NCBI GenBank assembly: GCA_900321035.1
Contig: ONUH01000003.1
Location: forward strand, 62,001-126,000
DNA: 64,000 nucleotides
Reading direction: 5' to 3'
Source of the DNA: an uncultured Selenomonadales bacterium
GTDB taxonomy: Bacteria > Bacillota > Negativicutes > Selenomonadales > Selenomonadaceae
Each line of letters opens with the position of its first letter. The stretch's first letter is position 1. Shown here in pieces: positions 33,999 through 42,559 of the stretch. The position numbers and the translations under genes are program-made. The notes below the pieces were generated by a model. The model saw nothing but the letters and a program-made list of their open reading frames with translations, was not told the origin of the DNA and did not search any database.

Positions 33999-35012
33999 TT
34001 ATTTTCTCAAAATATACTTCTCAGCATTCAGGTGAAATACCTTTTCTTTTTCTTCTTCTGTCAATTCAAGAGAATCCATATATTTCATCATAGCAGACAA
34101 GCACTCATAAGGATAATCTGAAGCAAAAATGATGCTGTCAATGCCAAGAGCCTTCTTGGTGCATTCAAAAGCAAGTTTAGACATATTGCCGCTTGTTGTT
34201 ACGACAACATTTTTGTTTTTGAAGTAATACGAAACGGAATGCTTCATTTTTACTTCATCATCCCTGATCCATTCAAAACGATTATCAACTCTCTCCAATA
34301 TAAACGGGAAGTATTCACCCAGATGACCAAGAATCATTCTTAATTTGGGGAATCTGTCAAATGTCCCGTTCAATATGAGTCTTAATGACGTTTTCATGGC
34401 ATCCAGGCCAAAACCAAGTCCCGGTGAAGAATACACGTAACCCATATCTTTCATGTCTGCATCATCAGACGCCTGTGGATGGACATAAACTGCGCAGCCC
34501 AGTTCTTCAGCTTTTGCAAGCAACGGAAGATATTTTTCCTCATATAAGTGTTCATTCTTATAGTTGGAATGTGTGTGCCAATATTCAAACCCTAATTCAT
34601 TTATGCAGCGTTCAAGTTCTTTGATTGCTTCATCAACATAGGGAGTCGGTAAAACTGCAGCGCCAAGGAAACGGCCCGGGTATTTTTTCATGATCGCAGC
34701 AACTGCATCATTAGACTTCCTCGCAAAAGCAACCGCTTCTTCTTTCGGCAATTCTTCCAGTGCCGGAGAAGAAGACAGAACGCTTACATCAATGCCGTTT
34801 TTATCCATAACGGCAACTCGTTCTGCTCCAAAATTCAATAATTCATCAATAACCGGGTATTCATTCGTTACACCGTCAAAACGGGCAAAAACCTTATCTC
34901 TCACCTCCAGGATTTTCGTTTCCGGATAATATCGCATTGCCTCATTTCGTGTGGAAAGATAGTCCATCATTTCAGGCAAGTAATAGTGAAATTCGCAGTC
35001 AATTATTTTCAT
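33999..35012 (-). CDS. Amidohydrolase-2 family protein, decarboxylase-like
   Basis: TIM-barrel metal enzyme related to aminocarboxymuconate semialdehyde decarboxylase and gamma-resorcylate decarboxylase. The N-terminal metal motif reads D5-C-E7-F-H9, that is E-x-H instead of H-x-H, as in the resorcylate decarboxylase branch. Later ligands are seen in YVHPQ, GHLGEYFPF and FASDYPYE. The 337-residue length fits. AAGGAG precedes the ATG. The gene is clearly richer in A and T than its neighbours and has no partner genes, which suggests acquisition. A non-oxidative decarboxylase of an aromatic acid is possible; a hydrolase is the alternative. Confidence 0.82.
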   Translation of the reverse strand: MKIIDCEFHYYLPEMMDYLSTRNEAMRYYPETKILEVRDKVFARFDGVTNEYPVIDELLNFGAERVAVMDKNGIDVSVLSSSPALEELPKEEAVAFARKSNDAVAAIMKKYPGRFLGAAVLPTPYVDEAIKELERCINELGFEYWHTHSNYKNEHLYEEKYLPLLAKAEELGCAVYVHPQASDDADMKDMGYVYSSPGLGFGLDAMKTSLRLILNGTFDRFPKLRMILGHLGEYFPFILERVDNRFEWIRDDEVKMKHSVSYYFKNKNVVVTTSGNMSKLAFECTKKALGIDSIIFASDYPYECLSAMMKYMDSLELTEEEKEKVFHLNAEKYILRK

Positions 35013-35161
35013 AACGGTTTCTCCTTGTAATAACCTTTTCGATTCGCCTATTTGTCATGCAAAAAATAGAACATAAGCGAATTCATCCCTTGAAAACATC
35101 CATTATTTCTTTTGAAACGTCCTGCATCCTGTGTATAATCCGTTAACTAAACGCCATTGCG

Positions 35162-35350
35162 TTATATCATTCGCTCTTCCAGCCTCCTCGCGATGGCTTC
35201 CTCTATGGCGTAACGCGCCATGTCGAGGGACCTGCCTTTCGCGATGCACGCCTCGTAAAGCTCGTTCAGCGCTTTCCCGCGCAGCGTCCCTTCGCTTCGC
35301 GCCGCCGCGTATTTTTCGCAGAGCGCCGCAAAATCCTTGTCTTCCGCCAT
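35162..35350 (-). CDS. Small hypothetical protein
   Basis: A 62-residue charged, mostly helical protein of unknown function (CEKYAAARSEGTLRGKALNE, RYAIEEAIARRLEER). AGGAGGT lies 7 nt before the ATG, and the codon use is like that of the neighbours, so it is likely real. It is on the same strand as the EF-G paralogue upstream of a hairpin that separates them. Confidence 0.65.
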   Translation of the reverse strand: MAEDKDFAALCEKYAAARSEGTLRGKALNELYEACIAKGRSLDMARYAIEEAIARRLEERMI

Positions 35351-35370
35351 ATCCCTGACCTCCTGTGCAG

Positions 35371-35406
35371 AAAGCCCCTGCCCCTTTTACAGAGGCAGGG
35401 GCTTTT
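35371..35406. terminator. Bidirectional hairpin terminator
   Basis: AAAGCCCCTGCC pairs with GGCAGGGGCTTT around an 11-nt loop, 19 nt after the EF-G paralogue stop. Confidence 0.7.
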
Positions 35407-35424
35407 CCCGCTTTTACTCCACTC

Positions 35425-37500
35425 TTACTTCTTTTCCTTTTCCGCCTGATACTTCGCGATAATCTCCTCCGCGATCCGCTGGGGCATCTCCTCGTAATGG
35501 GAGAACTCCACCGAGAAATCGCCGCGGCCCTTCGTCTGGGAGCGAAGCTCCGTCGCGTATTTATAAAGCTCCAGCGCCGGAATCTGCGCCTTGATCTCGC
35601 TCATATCGCGGCCCTTCGACTCCATACCGAGGATCTTCGCGCGCTTCGTGTTGAGCTGTCCCATGACGTCGCCCATGAAATACTCAGGCGCGGTGATCGT
35701 CATATTGAAGATCGGCTCCAGGAGCGCGGGGCTCGCGTCCATGATGCCCTTCTTCAGCGCGATGGCCGTCGCCGTCTTGAACGCCGCCTCCGACGAATCC
35801 ACCGTATGATACGAGCCGTCGTACAGGTTGACTTTCACGTCCACCACCGGGAACCCGGCCAGGATGCCGCCCGCCAGCGTCTCCTCCGTGCCCTTTTCCA
35901 CTGCGGGGATATACTGACGCGGCACGCTGCCGCCGAAAATCGTCTCGGTGAACACGTTGCCCTCGCCTGCCGGCTGCGGGCTGATCTCCAGCCAGACGTG
36001 ACCGTACTGGCCGTGGCCGCCGCTCTGCTTCTTGTGCTTGCCTTCGACCTTGACGCTCTTCCGGATCGTCTCGCGGAGCGCCACCTTCGGCTCGCGGAAA
36101 TCCACCTCCGCGCCGTACTTCCTCTGGATGCGCTCCTTCAGGATCTCCAGCTGCACCTCGCCGATGCCGCGCACCAGCGTTTCCTTCGTCTCTTTGTTCT
36201 TCACGATCTGGATGGTCGGGTCCTGGTCGCTCTCCTTGCCGATGGCAGAGAACACCTTGTCCTCCTCGCCCTTCTTCACCGGATAGGCGGCGAATACCAT
36301 CATCGACCCCGGATACGCGGGCGTCTCGAACAGGATGGGCGACGCTTTGTCCGCCAGCGTGTCGCCGGTCTTCGTGGCCGCCAGCTTCGCCACCGCCACC
36401 AGATCGCCGGCATGCGCCGTCGTCAGCGGGATCTGCTGCTTGCCCTGCATCGTCATGAGGCCGGACACGCGCTCCTCCGTCTCACGGTTTACATTATAAT
36501 AGGAAGCGTCCCCCTTCATCGTGCCGGAGACCACCCGGAGAAACGTCAGGCGGCCGACGAACGGGTCCACGATCGTCTTGAACACCTGCGCGGAGAAGGG
36601 ACCGTCCGTCCCGCGCTCCACGGGGTCCTCCGTCTTCGGGTCGGTGCCGATGAACGTCCGCTCTTCCGGCGACGGCATCAGCGCGCCGAGTCCCTTCAGG
36701 AGCTTCTTCACGCCGATATTCTGGAGCGCCGAGCCGCAAAACACCGGGAACACTTTCGCCGCGCGCACGCCCTTCGCCAGCGCCTCGCGAATCTCGTCCT
36801 CGGGGATCTCCTCGCCCTCCAGGAATTTCTCCATCAGCGTGTCGTCGAAATCCGACAGCGCCTCGATCAGGTTCTGCCGCGCTTCCTCCACGGCCTCCTG
36901 CATGAACTCGGGGATGTCCGCCACCAGTTCCTCGTCCTCATGGGTGACGATCTTCATGTGCAGCGTCAAAAGGTCGGCCACGCCCTGGAACGTGTCCTCC
37001 TTGCCGATGGGAAGCTGCACCGGGACGACGCCCGAGCCGAACCGCGTCCGCATCTCGTCCACCGCCTGGTCGAAATCCGCGTGTTCGCGGTCCATCTTGT
37101 TGACGAAGATCGCCCGGGGCAGGCCCAGTTCCTCCACCGTCAGCCACGCCTTCTCCGTGCCCGTCTCCATGCCGCTTGGGGCGGAAACCACGATCAGCGC
37201 TGAATCCGAGACCGTCAGCGCCGAAATCATCTCGCCGACGAAATCGGGATAGCCCGGCGTGTCGATAAAATTCATCTTGCAGCCGCGCCACTCGACAGCC
37301 GCCAGCGCGCTGGAAATACTCAGCTTCCGCTTGCTCTCCTCCGGCTCATAATCGAGAGCCGAAGTCCCGTCGTCCACCTTTCCGAGGCGGCGCGCCGCGC
37401 CCGCGTTGAAAAGCGCCGCGTCCAAAACGCTCGTCTTGCCCGTCCGGCCGTGACCGATGACGGCGATATTCCGTAAATCCGCGCTTTGATATTCCTGCAT
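35425..37500 (-). CDS. Elongation factor G-like GTPase (EF-G paralogue)
   Basis: Translational GTPase of 691 residues with the EF-G domain order I-V. The P-loop is G16-H-G-R-T-G-K22-T-S, not the A-H-I-D-A-G-K-T-T of canonical EF-G; DTPGYPDF and NKMD follow. Domain IV carries HKKQSGGHGQYGHVWLEI. The ATG at 37500 has GGAGGG 6 nt upstream; the frame runs on upstream without a better site. No ribosomal protein or EF-Tu genes are adjacent. These features match the second EF-G found in many bacteria, whose role in recycling or stress is not settled. Confidence 0.9.
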   Translation of the reverse strand: MQEYQSADLRNIAVIGHGRTGKTSVLDAALFNAGAARRLGKVDDGTSALDYEPEESKRKLSISSALAAVEWRGCKMNFIDTPGYPDFVGEMISALTVSDSALIVVSAPSGMETGTEKAWLTVEELGLPRAIFVNKMDREHADFDQAVDEMRTRFGSGVVPVQLPIGKEDTFQGVADLLTLHMKIVTHEDEELVADIPEFMQEAVEEARQNLIEALSDFDDTLMEKFLEGEEIPEDEIREALAKGVRAAKVFPVFCGSALQNIGVKKLLKGLGALMPSPEERTFIGTDPKTEDPVERGTDGPFSAQVFKTIVDPFVGRLTFLRVVSGTMKGDASYYNVNRETEERVSGLMTMQGKQQIPLTTAHAGDLVAVAKLAATKTGDTLADKASPILFETPAYPGSMMVFAAYPVKKGEEDKVFSAIGKESDQDPTIQIVKNKETKETLVRGIGEVQLEILKERIQRKYGAEVDFREPKVALRETIRKSVKVEGKHKKQSGGHGQYGHVWLEISPQPAGEGNVFTETIFGGSVPRQYIPAVEKGTEETLAGGILAGFPVVDVKVNLYDGSYHTVDSSEAAFKTATAIALKKGIMDASPALLEPIFNMTITAPEYFMGDVMGQLNTKRAKILGMESKGRDMSEIKAQIPALELYKYATELRSQTKGRGDFSVEFSHYEEMPQRIAEEIIAKYQAEKEKK

Positions 37501-37641
37501 TCCGATCCCTCCTACATTGGAAATGCGGCCCGCAAACAGGTCGACATTTCTCGCGTATCTATAATATTCTCCCTTTTTCAGACATTTCCTTCTTTTTTTT
37601 GCAAAAAGCGAAAGAAAATAAACGGCGCAAAAAATCGGCAA

Positions 37642-37676
37642 TTGACATGGCACGAAGCTGTCAGAACGTGTATAAT
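37642..37676 (+). promoter_or_regulatory. Possible promoter of the first sensor module
   Basis: A perfect TATAAT (37671-37676) lies 80 nt before the ATG. TTGACA is at 37642 but 23 nt away, too far for a standard sigma-A promoter; TGGCAC at 37648 has 17-nt spacing but poor match. The -10 box is the firm part. Confidence 0.45.
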
Positions 37677-37705
37677 AGAATATGTATCTTTCTGACTGTC
37701 AGAAA
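37658..37705. promoter_or_regulatory. Direct repeat and palindrome around the -10 box
   Basis: CTGTCAGAA occurs at 37658 and again at 37696. The second copy is part of a perfect palindrome, TTTCTGA-CTG-TCAGAAA (37689-37705). The two copies flank the TATAAT, a layout expected of an operator. Confidence 0.5.
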
Positions 37706-37755
37706 ATGGAAATTTTCAAATATTTATAAAGCATGCCTCCCGAAAGGAGCTTTCC

Positions 37756-38838
37756 ATGGACTACAAAAAAATCTGCCTCGGCCTGTGCCTGCTGGCCGGC
37801 CTGCTGGCGGCGCTGTTCCGCTTCACCGCCGCCCCGGAGGAACCGCGCCCGAAAATCGGCTTCGTCATCCTCGGCGACGTCACCGAGCCTGGCTGGAACG
37901 CTTCGCACTATGAAGGACTTCGCGCCGCCTGCGAGACGCACGACGCGGAGCTCCTCGTGCGCGACCATGTGCCGGAAGACAGCGGCGAATGCCCGAAGGC
38001 CGTACAGGAGTTGATTGACGCCGGCTGCGGCATGATCGTTCTCGCCAGCTTCAACTATCCCGACGAAGTCAAAGACCTGGCGGACGCGCACCCGGAGATC
38101 GCTTTCGCGGCGACCTCCGCCAAGGCGTACACCACGAACATGACCGCCTATTTCCCCCGCCTGTACCAGGCCCGCTATCTGGCCGGGGCCCTGGCCGGGA
38201 TGCGGACGAAAACGGGCGTCATCGGCTATGTCGCCGCCATTCCGAACGCCGAAGTGCGGCGGGGCATCAACGCCTTCACCCTCGGCGTCCAACGCATGAA
38301 TCCCAACGCGAAAGTGGTCGTCGCCTGGACGAACGCATGGGAAGACGCGGCCAGGGAAACCGTCCTCGCGGAGCGGCTGATTCGCGAAAAAGGAGCGGAC
38401 GTCATGACCTACCATCAGGACGATGCGGCGGTGGCCGAGACGGCGGACCGCCTCGGCGTGGATTTCATCGCCTACAACGCGCCGATCCCCAAAGGCCTCA
38501 CCCACGGCATCTGCTCTGTCCGCTGCCGCTGGGATATTTACTACGACGACATCCTCTCCCGCTATCAGAAGGGCGAGCTGAACACGGTGAAAAACCACTG
38601 GATCGGCATCGACCGCAAAGCCGTGCTTTTGGACGAGCTGTCTCCGGAAGTCACGGAGGATATGCTCGGGCATCTGTATTATCTCCAACGGGCGCTGCTC
38701 GGCTTCGAGCTCATTTTTATCGGTCCTCTCGTCGACAACGAAGGCGTCCTCCGCTGCGAGGCGAAGGAGACCATCTCCGACGACGCGCTGTTGGAATCTA
38801 TCGATTGGCTGATAAGCGGGGTGAGCGTCCTTGAATGA
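37756..38838 (+). CDS. Membrane-anchored BMP-type ligand-binding protein, module 1
   Basis: Periplasmic binding protein of the basic membrane protein (BMP/Med) family, which binds nucleosides in known lipoprotein members. The 360-residue protein has one N-terminal hydrophobic helix (about 7-24) with no lipobox Cys at its end, then the two-lobed domain starting KIGFVILGDVTEPGWN with GVIGYVAAIPNAEVRRGINA in the middle. AAAGGAG precedes the ATG. Its last codons overlap the start of the histidine kinase, so the pair is translationally coupled; it probably presents the signal to that kinase. It is closely similar to 41438-42559. Confidence 0.85.
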   Translation: MDYKKICLGLCLLAGLLAALFRFTAAPEEPRPKIGFVILGDVTEPGWNASHYEGLRAACETHDAELLVRDHVPEDSGECPKAVQELIDAGCGMIVLASFNYPDEVKDLADAHPEIAFAATSAKAYTTNMTAYFPRLYQARYLAGALAGMRTKTGVIGYVAAIPNAEVRRGINAFTLGVQRMNPNAKVVVAWTNAWEDAARETVLAERLIREKGADVMTYHQDDAAVAETADRLGVDFIAYNAPIPKGLTHGICSVRCRWDIYYDDILSRYQKGELNTVKNHWIGIDRKAVLLDELSPEVTEDMLGHLYYLQRALLGFELIFIGPLVDNEGVLRCEAKETISDDALLESIDWLISGVSVLE

Positions 38839-41395
38839 GAAAACACGATCGTCTTCTTTCAGGTTCACCTTGCAGATCGCCGCGCTCCTTGTCGTCCTTC
38901 TCGTCTTGGCGGCATGGGCCATGCATAGGACGCAGGTGCTCCTGAACCATACGCTGGAAAAGACGGTGGCGCGGCAGGCGGCGGACCTTTCCCTCCTGGC
39001 GGAAGAACGGTTTCGCCAGGAGTTTGAGTCGCTTGCCCTGGCGGCGGAACTTTTGGCCGCCTCTCCCAACAAGATCGAGGAGGAACGGATCTTTTCGGGG
39101 CTCCGCGGCACGGAAAAAAACGTCTCCGTCGGCATCCTCTCGGTGCAGGGCGAAGCCCTCTCGGGGTCCTACATCTCCCGCCGGAGCTTTTTGGGGCTGC
39201 CCCATGCGTTCCGCGGGCAAAACGTGGTGGATTACTCCAGCCGGGACGGGCTGCTTTTCGCCGTTCCCATCCGGCACGGGCAGAATATCCGCGCCGTCCT
39301 GTACCGGCGGTACGGCGACACGATGCTGCCCGACCGGTTCCGCCTGACGGCCTACCATCCCGGCATCCACCTCCTGCTTTACAGCAACACGGGACATCTC
39401 GTCCTGCCGTACAAGAATTACAGTGAAGAAGAAAAGGCGTTTTTCTCCGATCCTGCCGTCGAGAAGACCCTTGCGTCCCTCCGCAAGCAGCTTGTGACGC
39501 ATCGGGCGGCGGCGACCGCCGTGGAGGTCGACGGGCAGACCCGCTTCCTGTTCATCTCGAACCTGCCGGAAACGAACTGCGCCGTGGTGGGATATATCCC
39601 CTGGTCGGTGGTGGCCGGCGACATCGCGAAGGTCTACGAACGTCTGCTTCGCTCCATCGGCCTGCTGCTGCTGATTTTCCTCGCGGCCGGGGCATACCTG
39701 TTCCGGGTGCGGAGGAAGGCGGAAGAGAGCGACGCGCTGCGCCGGGAAAAGGAACTCGCGGACAACGCCAATCAGGCGAAGGGCGCGTTCCTCGCCAACA
39801 TGAGCCACGAAATCCGCACGCCGATCAATGCCGTGCTGGGCATGAACGAAATGATCCTGCGGGAGGGCACCGACCCCGTCATCGCCCGCTACGCGCGAAA
39901 TATCCGCTCCGCGGGACGGACGCTTCTCGACCTCATCAACGACGTGCTGGACTTTTCCAAGATCGAATCCGGGAAAATCGAGCTCGTGGAGAGCGACTAC
40001 CGCCTTTCAGATCTGCTGCGGAACGCCGTGAACATGGCGAAGCCCCGGGCCGAAGACAAAGGGCTTTCCTTCGGGCTTGAGGTGGACGAGACGCTCCCCG
40101 ACGCGCTGTTCGGCGACATGACCCGCGTCCAGCAGATCGTGGTGAACCTCCTGACCAACGCCGCAAAATACACGGAAAAGGGCAGCGTAAATTTCCGCGT
40201 TTCCGGCGAAAAGAACGAGGAGGAACAGACGGTCTTCCTGCGGTTCGTCGTGCAGGATACGGGCATCGGCATCCGCGCGGAGGACAAGGACCGGATTTTC
40301 AATAATTTTGAGCGGCTGGATACCGTGCGCAACCGCAGCATCGAAGGCACGGGGCTGGGGCTCGCCATCACCAAGCGGCTCGCGAAGCTGATGGGCGGCG
40401 ACGTGGTTTTTGAAAGCACCTACGGCGTCGGCTCCACGTTCACGGCCACGCTGCTGCAGAAAATCGACGGTGACGAACGCATCGGCGATTTCGCGGGGCG
40501 CCTGTCGGAAACCGAGACCGAACCGGCCTACCGCGCCGCTTTCCGCGCGCCGGACGCCCGCATCCTCGTGGCGGACGACAACGAAATCAACCTGTTGGTC
40601 GTCGCCGGCCTGCTGAAAAAGACCGAAATCCAGATCGAGACCGTTTCCGACGGTCAGGCCGTGCTGGACCGGCTGGCGGAAAACCGCTACGACGCGGTGC
40701 TGCTCGATCACCGGATGCCCGGCATGGACGGCGTCGAAACCCTCCACGCCGCCAGGGAAATGCCGAACGCGAAAGACACGCCTTTCCTGATCCTCACGGC
40801 GGACGCCGTCACGGGCATGCGGGAGCAATTCCTGAAGGAAGGCTTTGACGACTATCTGGCGAAGCCGCTGGACGGCGAGAAGCTGGAATGGACGCTCATG
40901 CGATACCTGCCCGCGGAAAAGCTGCACGCCCCGGACGCGCCCCTCCCCGGCGGGAACGCCGCGCCGGAAAGGCACGCCGCGCCCCCCGCCGTGCCGGAAA
41001 CAGCAGGCGACGAGCTGCCTTCCTTCGACAGGGAGCTCGGTCTCAAATACAGCGGCGGGCAAGAGGACTTTTACCGGGAACTGGCCGCCGCGTTCGCGAA
41101 AATACACCCCGAGAAAAGGGAACAGCTCGTAGCCGCTTTCGCGTCGGAATCCTGGGGCGATTACACGGACTGCGTCCACGCGCTGAAATCCACGTCGCTT
41201 GCCATCGGCGGCTGCCGGCTTTCCGCTGCCGCAAGGGATATCGAGATGACGGCACGGGTGCTCCTGTCGAAAGAGGCGACCGACGACGAAAAGGCGCAGA
41301 GCCTCGCCAAGATCCGCGGCTTCCACGAAAGCCTGCTGGCGCTCTATGACGAGCTTGCCGACGACGCCCGGACGCTGGACGAGGAGTCCCGTTAA
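38831..41395 (+). CDS. Hybrid sensor histidine kinase, module 1
   Basis: Membrane phosphorelay kinase of 854 residues: TM1 (about 13-31), periplasmic sensor (about 32-270), TM2 (about 274-292), HisKA with H326 in SHEIRTPINA, HATPase with LLTNAAKY and GTGLGLAI, receiver domain with D626 in LLDHRMPG, and HPt domain with H783 in HALKST. The output regulator is not in the window. It starts at TTG 38831, inside the end of the binding-protein gene, with GGGGTGAG upstream; the same TTG-AAT-GAG start occurs in the second copy. It likely senses the ligand of its coupled binding protein. Confidence 0.92.
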   Translation: MNEKTRSSSFRFTLQIAALLVVLLVLAAWAMHRTQVLLNHTLEKTVARQAADLSLLAEERFRQEFESLALAAELLAASPNKIEEERIFSGLRGTEKNVSVGILSVQGEALSGSYISRRSFLGLPHAFRGQNVVDYSSRDGLLFAVPIRHGQNIRAVLYRRYGDTMLPDRFRLTAYHPGIHLLLYSNTGHLVLPYKNYSEEEKAFFSDPAVEKTLASLRKQLVTHRAAATAVEVDGQTRFLFISNLPETNCAVVGYIPWSVVAGDIAKVYERLLRSIGLLLLIFLAAGAYLFRVRRKAEESDALRREKELADNANQAKGAFLANMSHEIRTPINAVLGMNEMILREGTDPVIARYARNIRSAGRTLLDLINDVLDFSKIESGKIELVESDYRLSDLLRNAVNMAKPRAEDKGLSFGLEVDETLPDALFGDMTRVQQIVVNLLTNAAKYTEKGSVNFRVSGEKNEEEQTVFLRFVVQDTGIGIRAEDKDRIFNNFERLDTVRNRSIEGTGLGLAITKRLAKLMGGDVVFESTYGVGSTFTATLLQKIDGDERIGDFAGRLSETETEPAYRAAFRAPDARILVADDNEINLLVVAGLLKKTEIQIETVSDGQAVLDRLAENRYDAVLLDHRMPGMDGVETLHAAREMPNAKDTPFLILTADAVTGMREQFLKEGFDDYLAKPLDGEKLEWTLMRYLPAEKLHAPDAPLPGGNAAPERHAAPPAVPETAGDELPSFDRELGLKYSGGQEDFYRELAAAFAKIHPEKREQLVAAFASESWGDYTDCVHALKSTSLAIGGCRLSAAARDIEMTARVLLSKEATDDEKAQSLAKIRGFHESLLALYDELADDARTLDEESR

Positions 41396-41437
41396 AGTCC
41401 CGTGAATTCCCGTGTCCTGACAAAAAGGAGCCCTGCC

Positions 41438-42559
41438 ATGAACCAAAATATACGGACAATCCGGCGCCGCATCCTCCGGTGGCTCGCGCCCATGCTGCTT
41501 GCCGCCGCGGGCTTGGTCTTGCTCGCGCTGATTTTCCGTCCCGCCCCCGACGAGCCGGAGCCGGAGAAACCGACCGTGGGCTTTATCGTGCTCGGCGACG
41601 TCCGCAGCCCCGGCTGGAACGCCTCCAACTACGAGGGGCTTCTTGCCGCGTGCAACAAGCTGGGCGCGAAGCTCGTCGTGCGCGACCATGTGGCGGAGCG
41701 CAGCGACGAATGCCTGAAAGCGGTGCGGAACCTGGCCGGGCAGGGATGCAAACTGATCATCCTGGCCAGCTATTCCTATCCCGAGGAAATCCGGCCCTTT
41801 GCGAACGAATTTCCCAACGTGTCCTTCATCAACATGGCGTCGAAATCCTACAACCCGAATATGGCCACCTATTTCCCCCGCATGTACCAGGGGCGCTATC
41901 TGTCAGGGGCGCTGGCGGGCATACGCTCGACCTCCGGCATCATCGGCTATGTGGCCGCCATGCCCAATGCGGAAGTCCTCCGGGGCATCAACGCGTTTCT
42001 GCTCGGCGCTCGCCGGATCAACCCCAAGGCCCGGGTCGTCGTGGCGTGGACAAATTCCTGGGAAGACCCGGAGCGGGAGCGTCACTTGGCGGAACGGCTG
42101 ATCCACGAAGCGGGGGCCGACCTCATCACCTATCATCAGGACGATATGGCGGCGGCGGAAGCGGCGGAAGCGCTCGGCGTGGACTCCATCGCTTTCAACG
42201 CGCCGGTTCCAAAAGGGGCCAAGCACATCCTTGCCTCGGTGAGCTGCCGCTGGGATATCTTTTATCAGGACCTGCTCCGCGATTATTTGAAGGACGAGCT
42301 GCGCGTGATGCGGACGAGCTGGATCGGCGTGGACCGCAACGCGGTTCTGCTGACGTCCCTTTCGTCGGAAATCACGCCGGAAATGCGGGCGAAACTGGAT
42401 ACGATCCGGCTGGAGCTGGTCAATCACATGCTGATTTTCCGGGGGCCGCTGTACGATAACCAGAACGTCCTGCGCTGCAAAGCGGACGAGGCCATCAGCG
42501 ACGACACGCTGCTGATGGATATAGACTGGCTGATAAGCGGGGTGACGAGCCTTGAATGA
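41438..42559 (+). CDS. Membrane-anchored BMP-type ligand-binding protein, module 2
   Basis: Second copy of the BMP-family sensor component, 373 residues. It has an N-terminal helix (about 15-35), then VGFIVLGDVRSPGWN and IIGYVAAMPNAEVLRGINAF, nearly the same motifs as in the first copy. Regions that differ include the ligand-facing loops, so the two may bind different ligands. ATG 41438 has GGAG 7 nt upstream. Its end overlaps the next kinase by 8 nt, exactly as in module 1. The gap to module 1 is only 42 nt. Confidence 0.85.
   Translation: MNQNIRTIRRRILRWLAPMLLAAAGLVLLALIFRPAPDEPEPEKPTVGFIVLGDVRSPGWNASNYEGLLAACNKLGAKLVVRDHVAERSDECLKAVRNLAGQGCKLIILASYSYPEEIRPFANEFPNVSFINMASKSYNPNMATYFPRMYQGRYLSGALAGIRSTSGIIGYVAAMPNAEVLRGINAFLLGARRINPKARVVVAWTNSWEDPERERHLAERLIHEAGADLITYHQDDMAAAEAAEALGVDSIAFNAPVPKGAKHILASVSCRWDIFYQDLLRDYLKDELRVMRTSWIGVDRNAVLLTSLSSEITPEMRAKLDTIRLELVNHMLIFRGPLYDNQNVLRCKADEAISDDTLLMDIDWLISGVTSLE

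Noticed and set aside
37642..37676. Perfect TTGACA as -35 of the sensor operon promoter
   Set aside because: The spacing to TATAAT is 23 nt, too long for the housekeeping sigma factor, so only the -10 box is kept as supported.
40007..41689. Open frame of 560 codons on the minus strand opposite the first kinase
   Set aside because: Shadow of the kinase and binding-protein genes with the same composition artefact.
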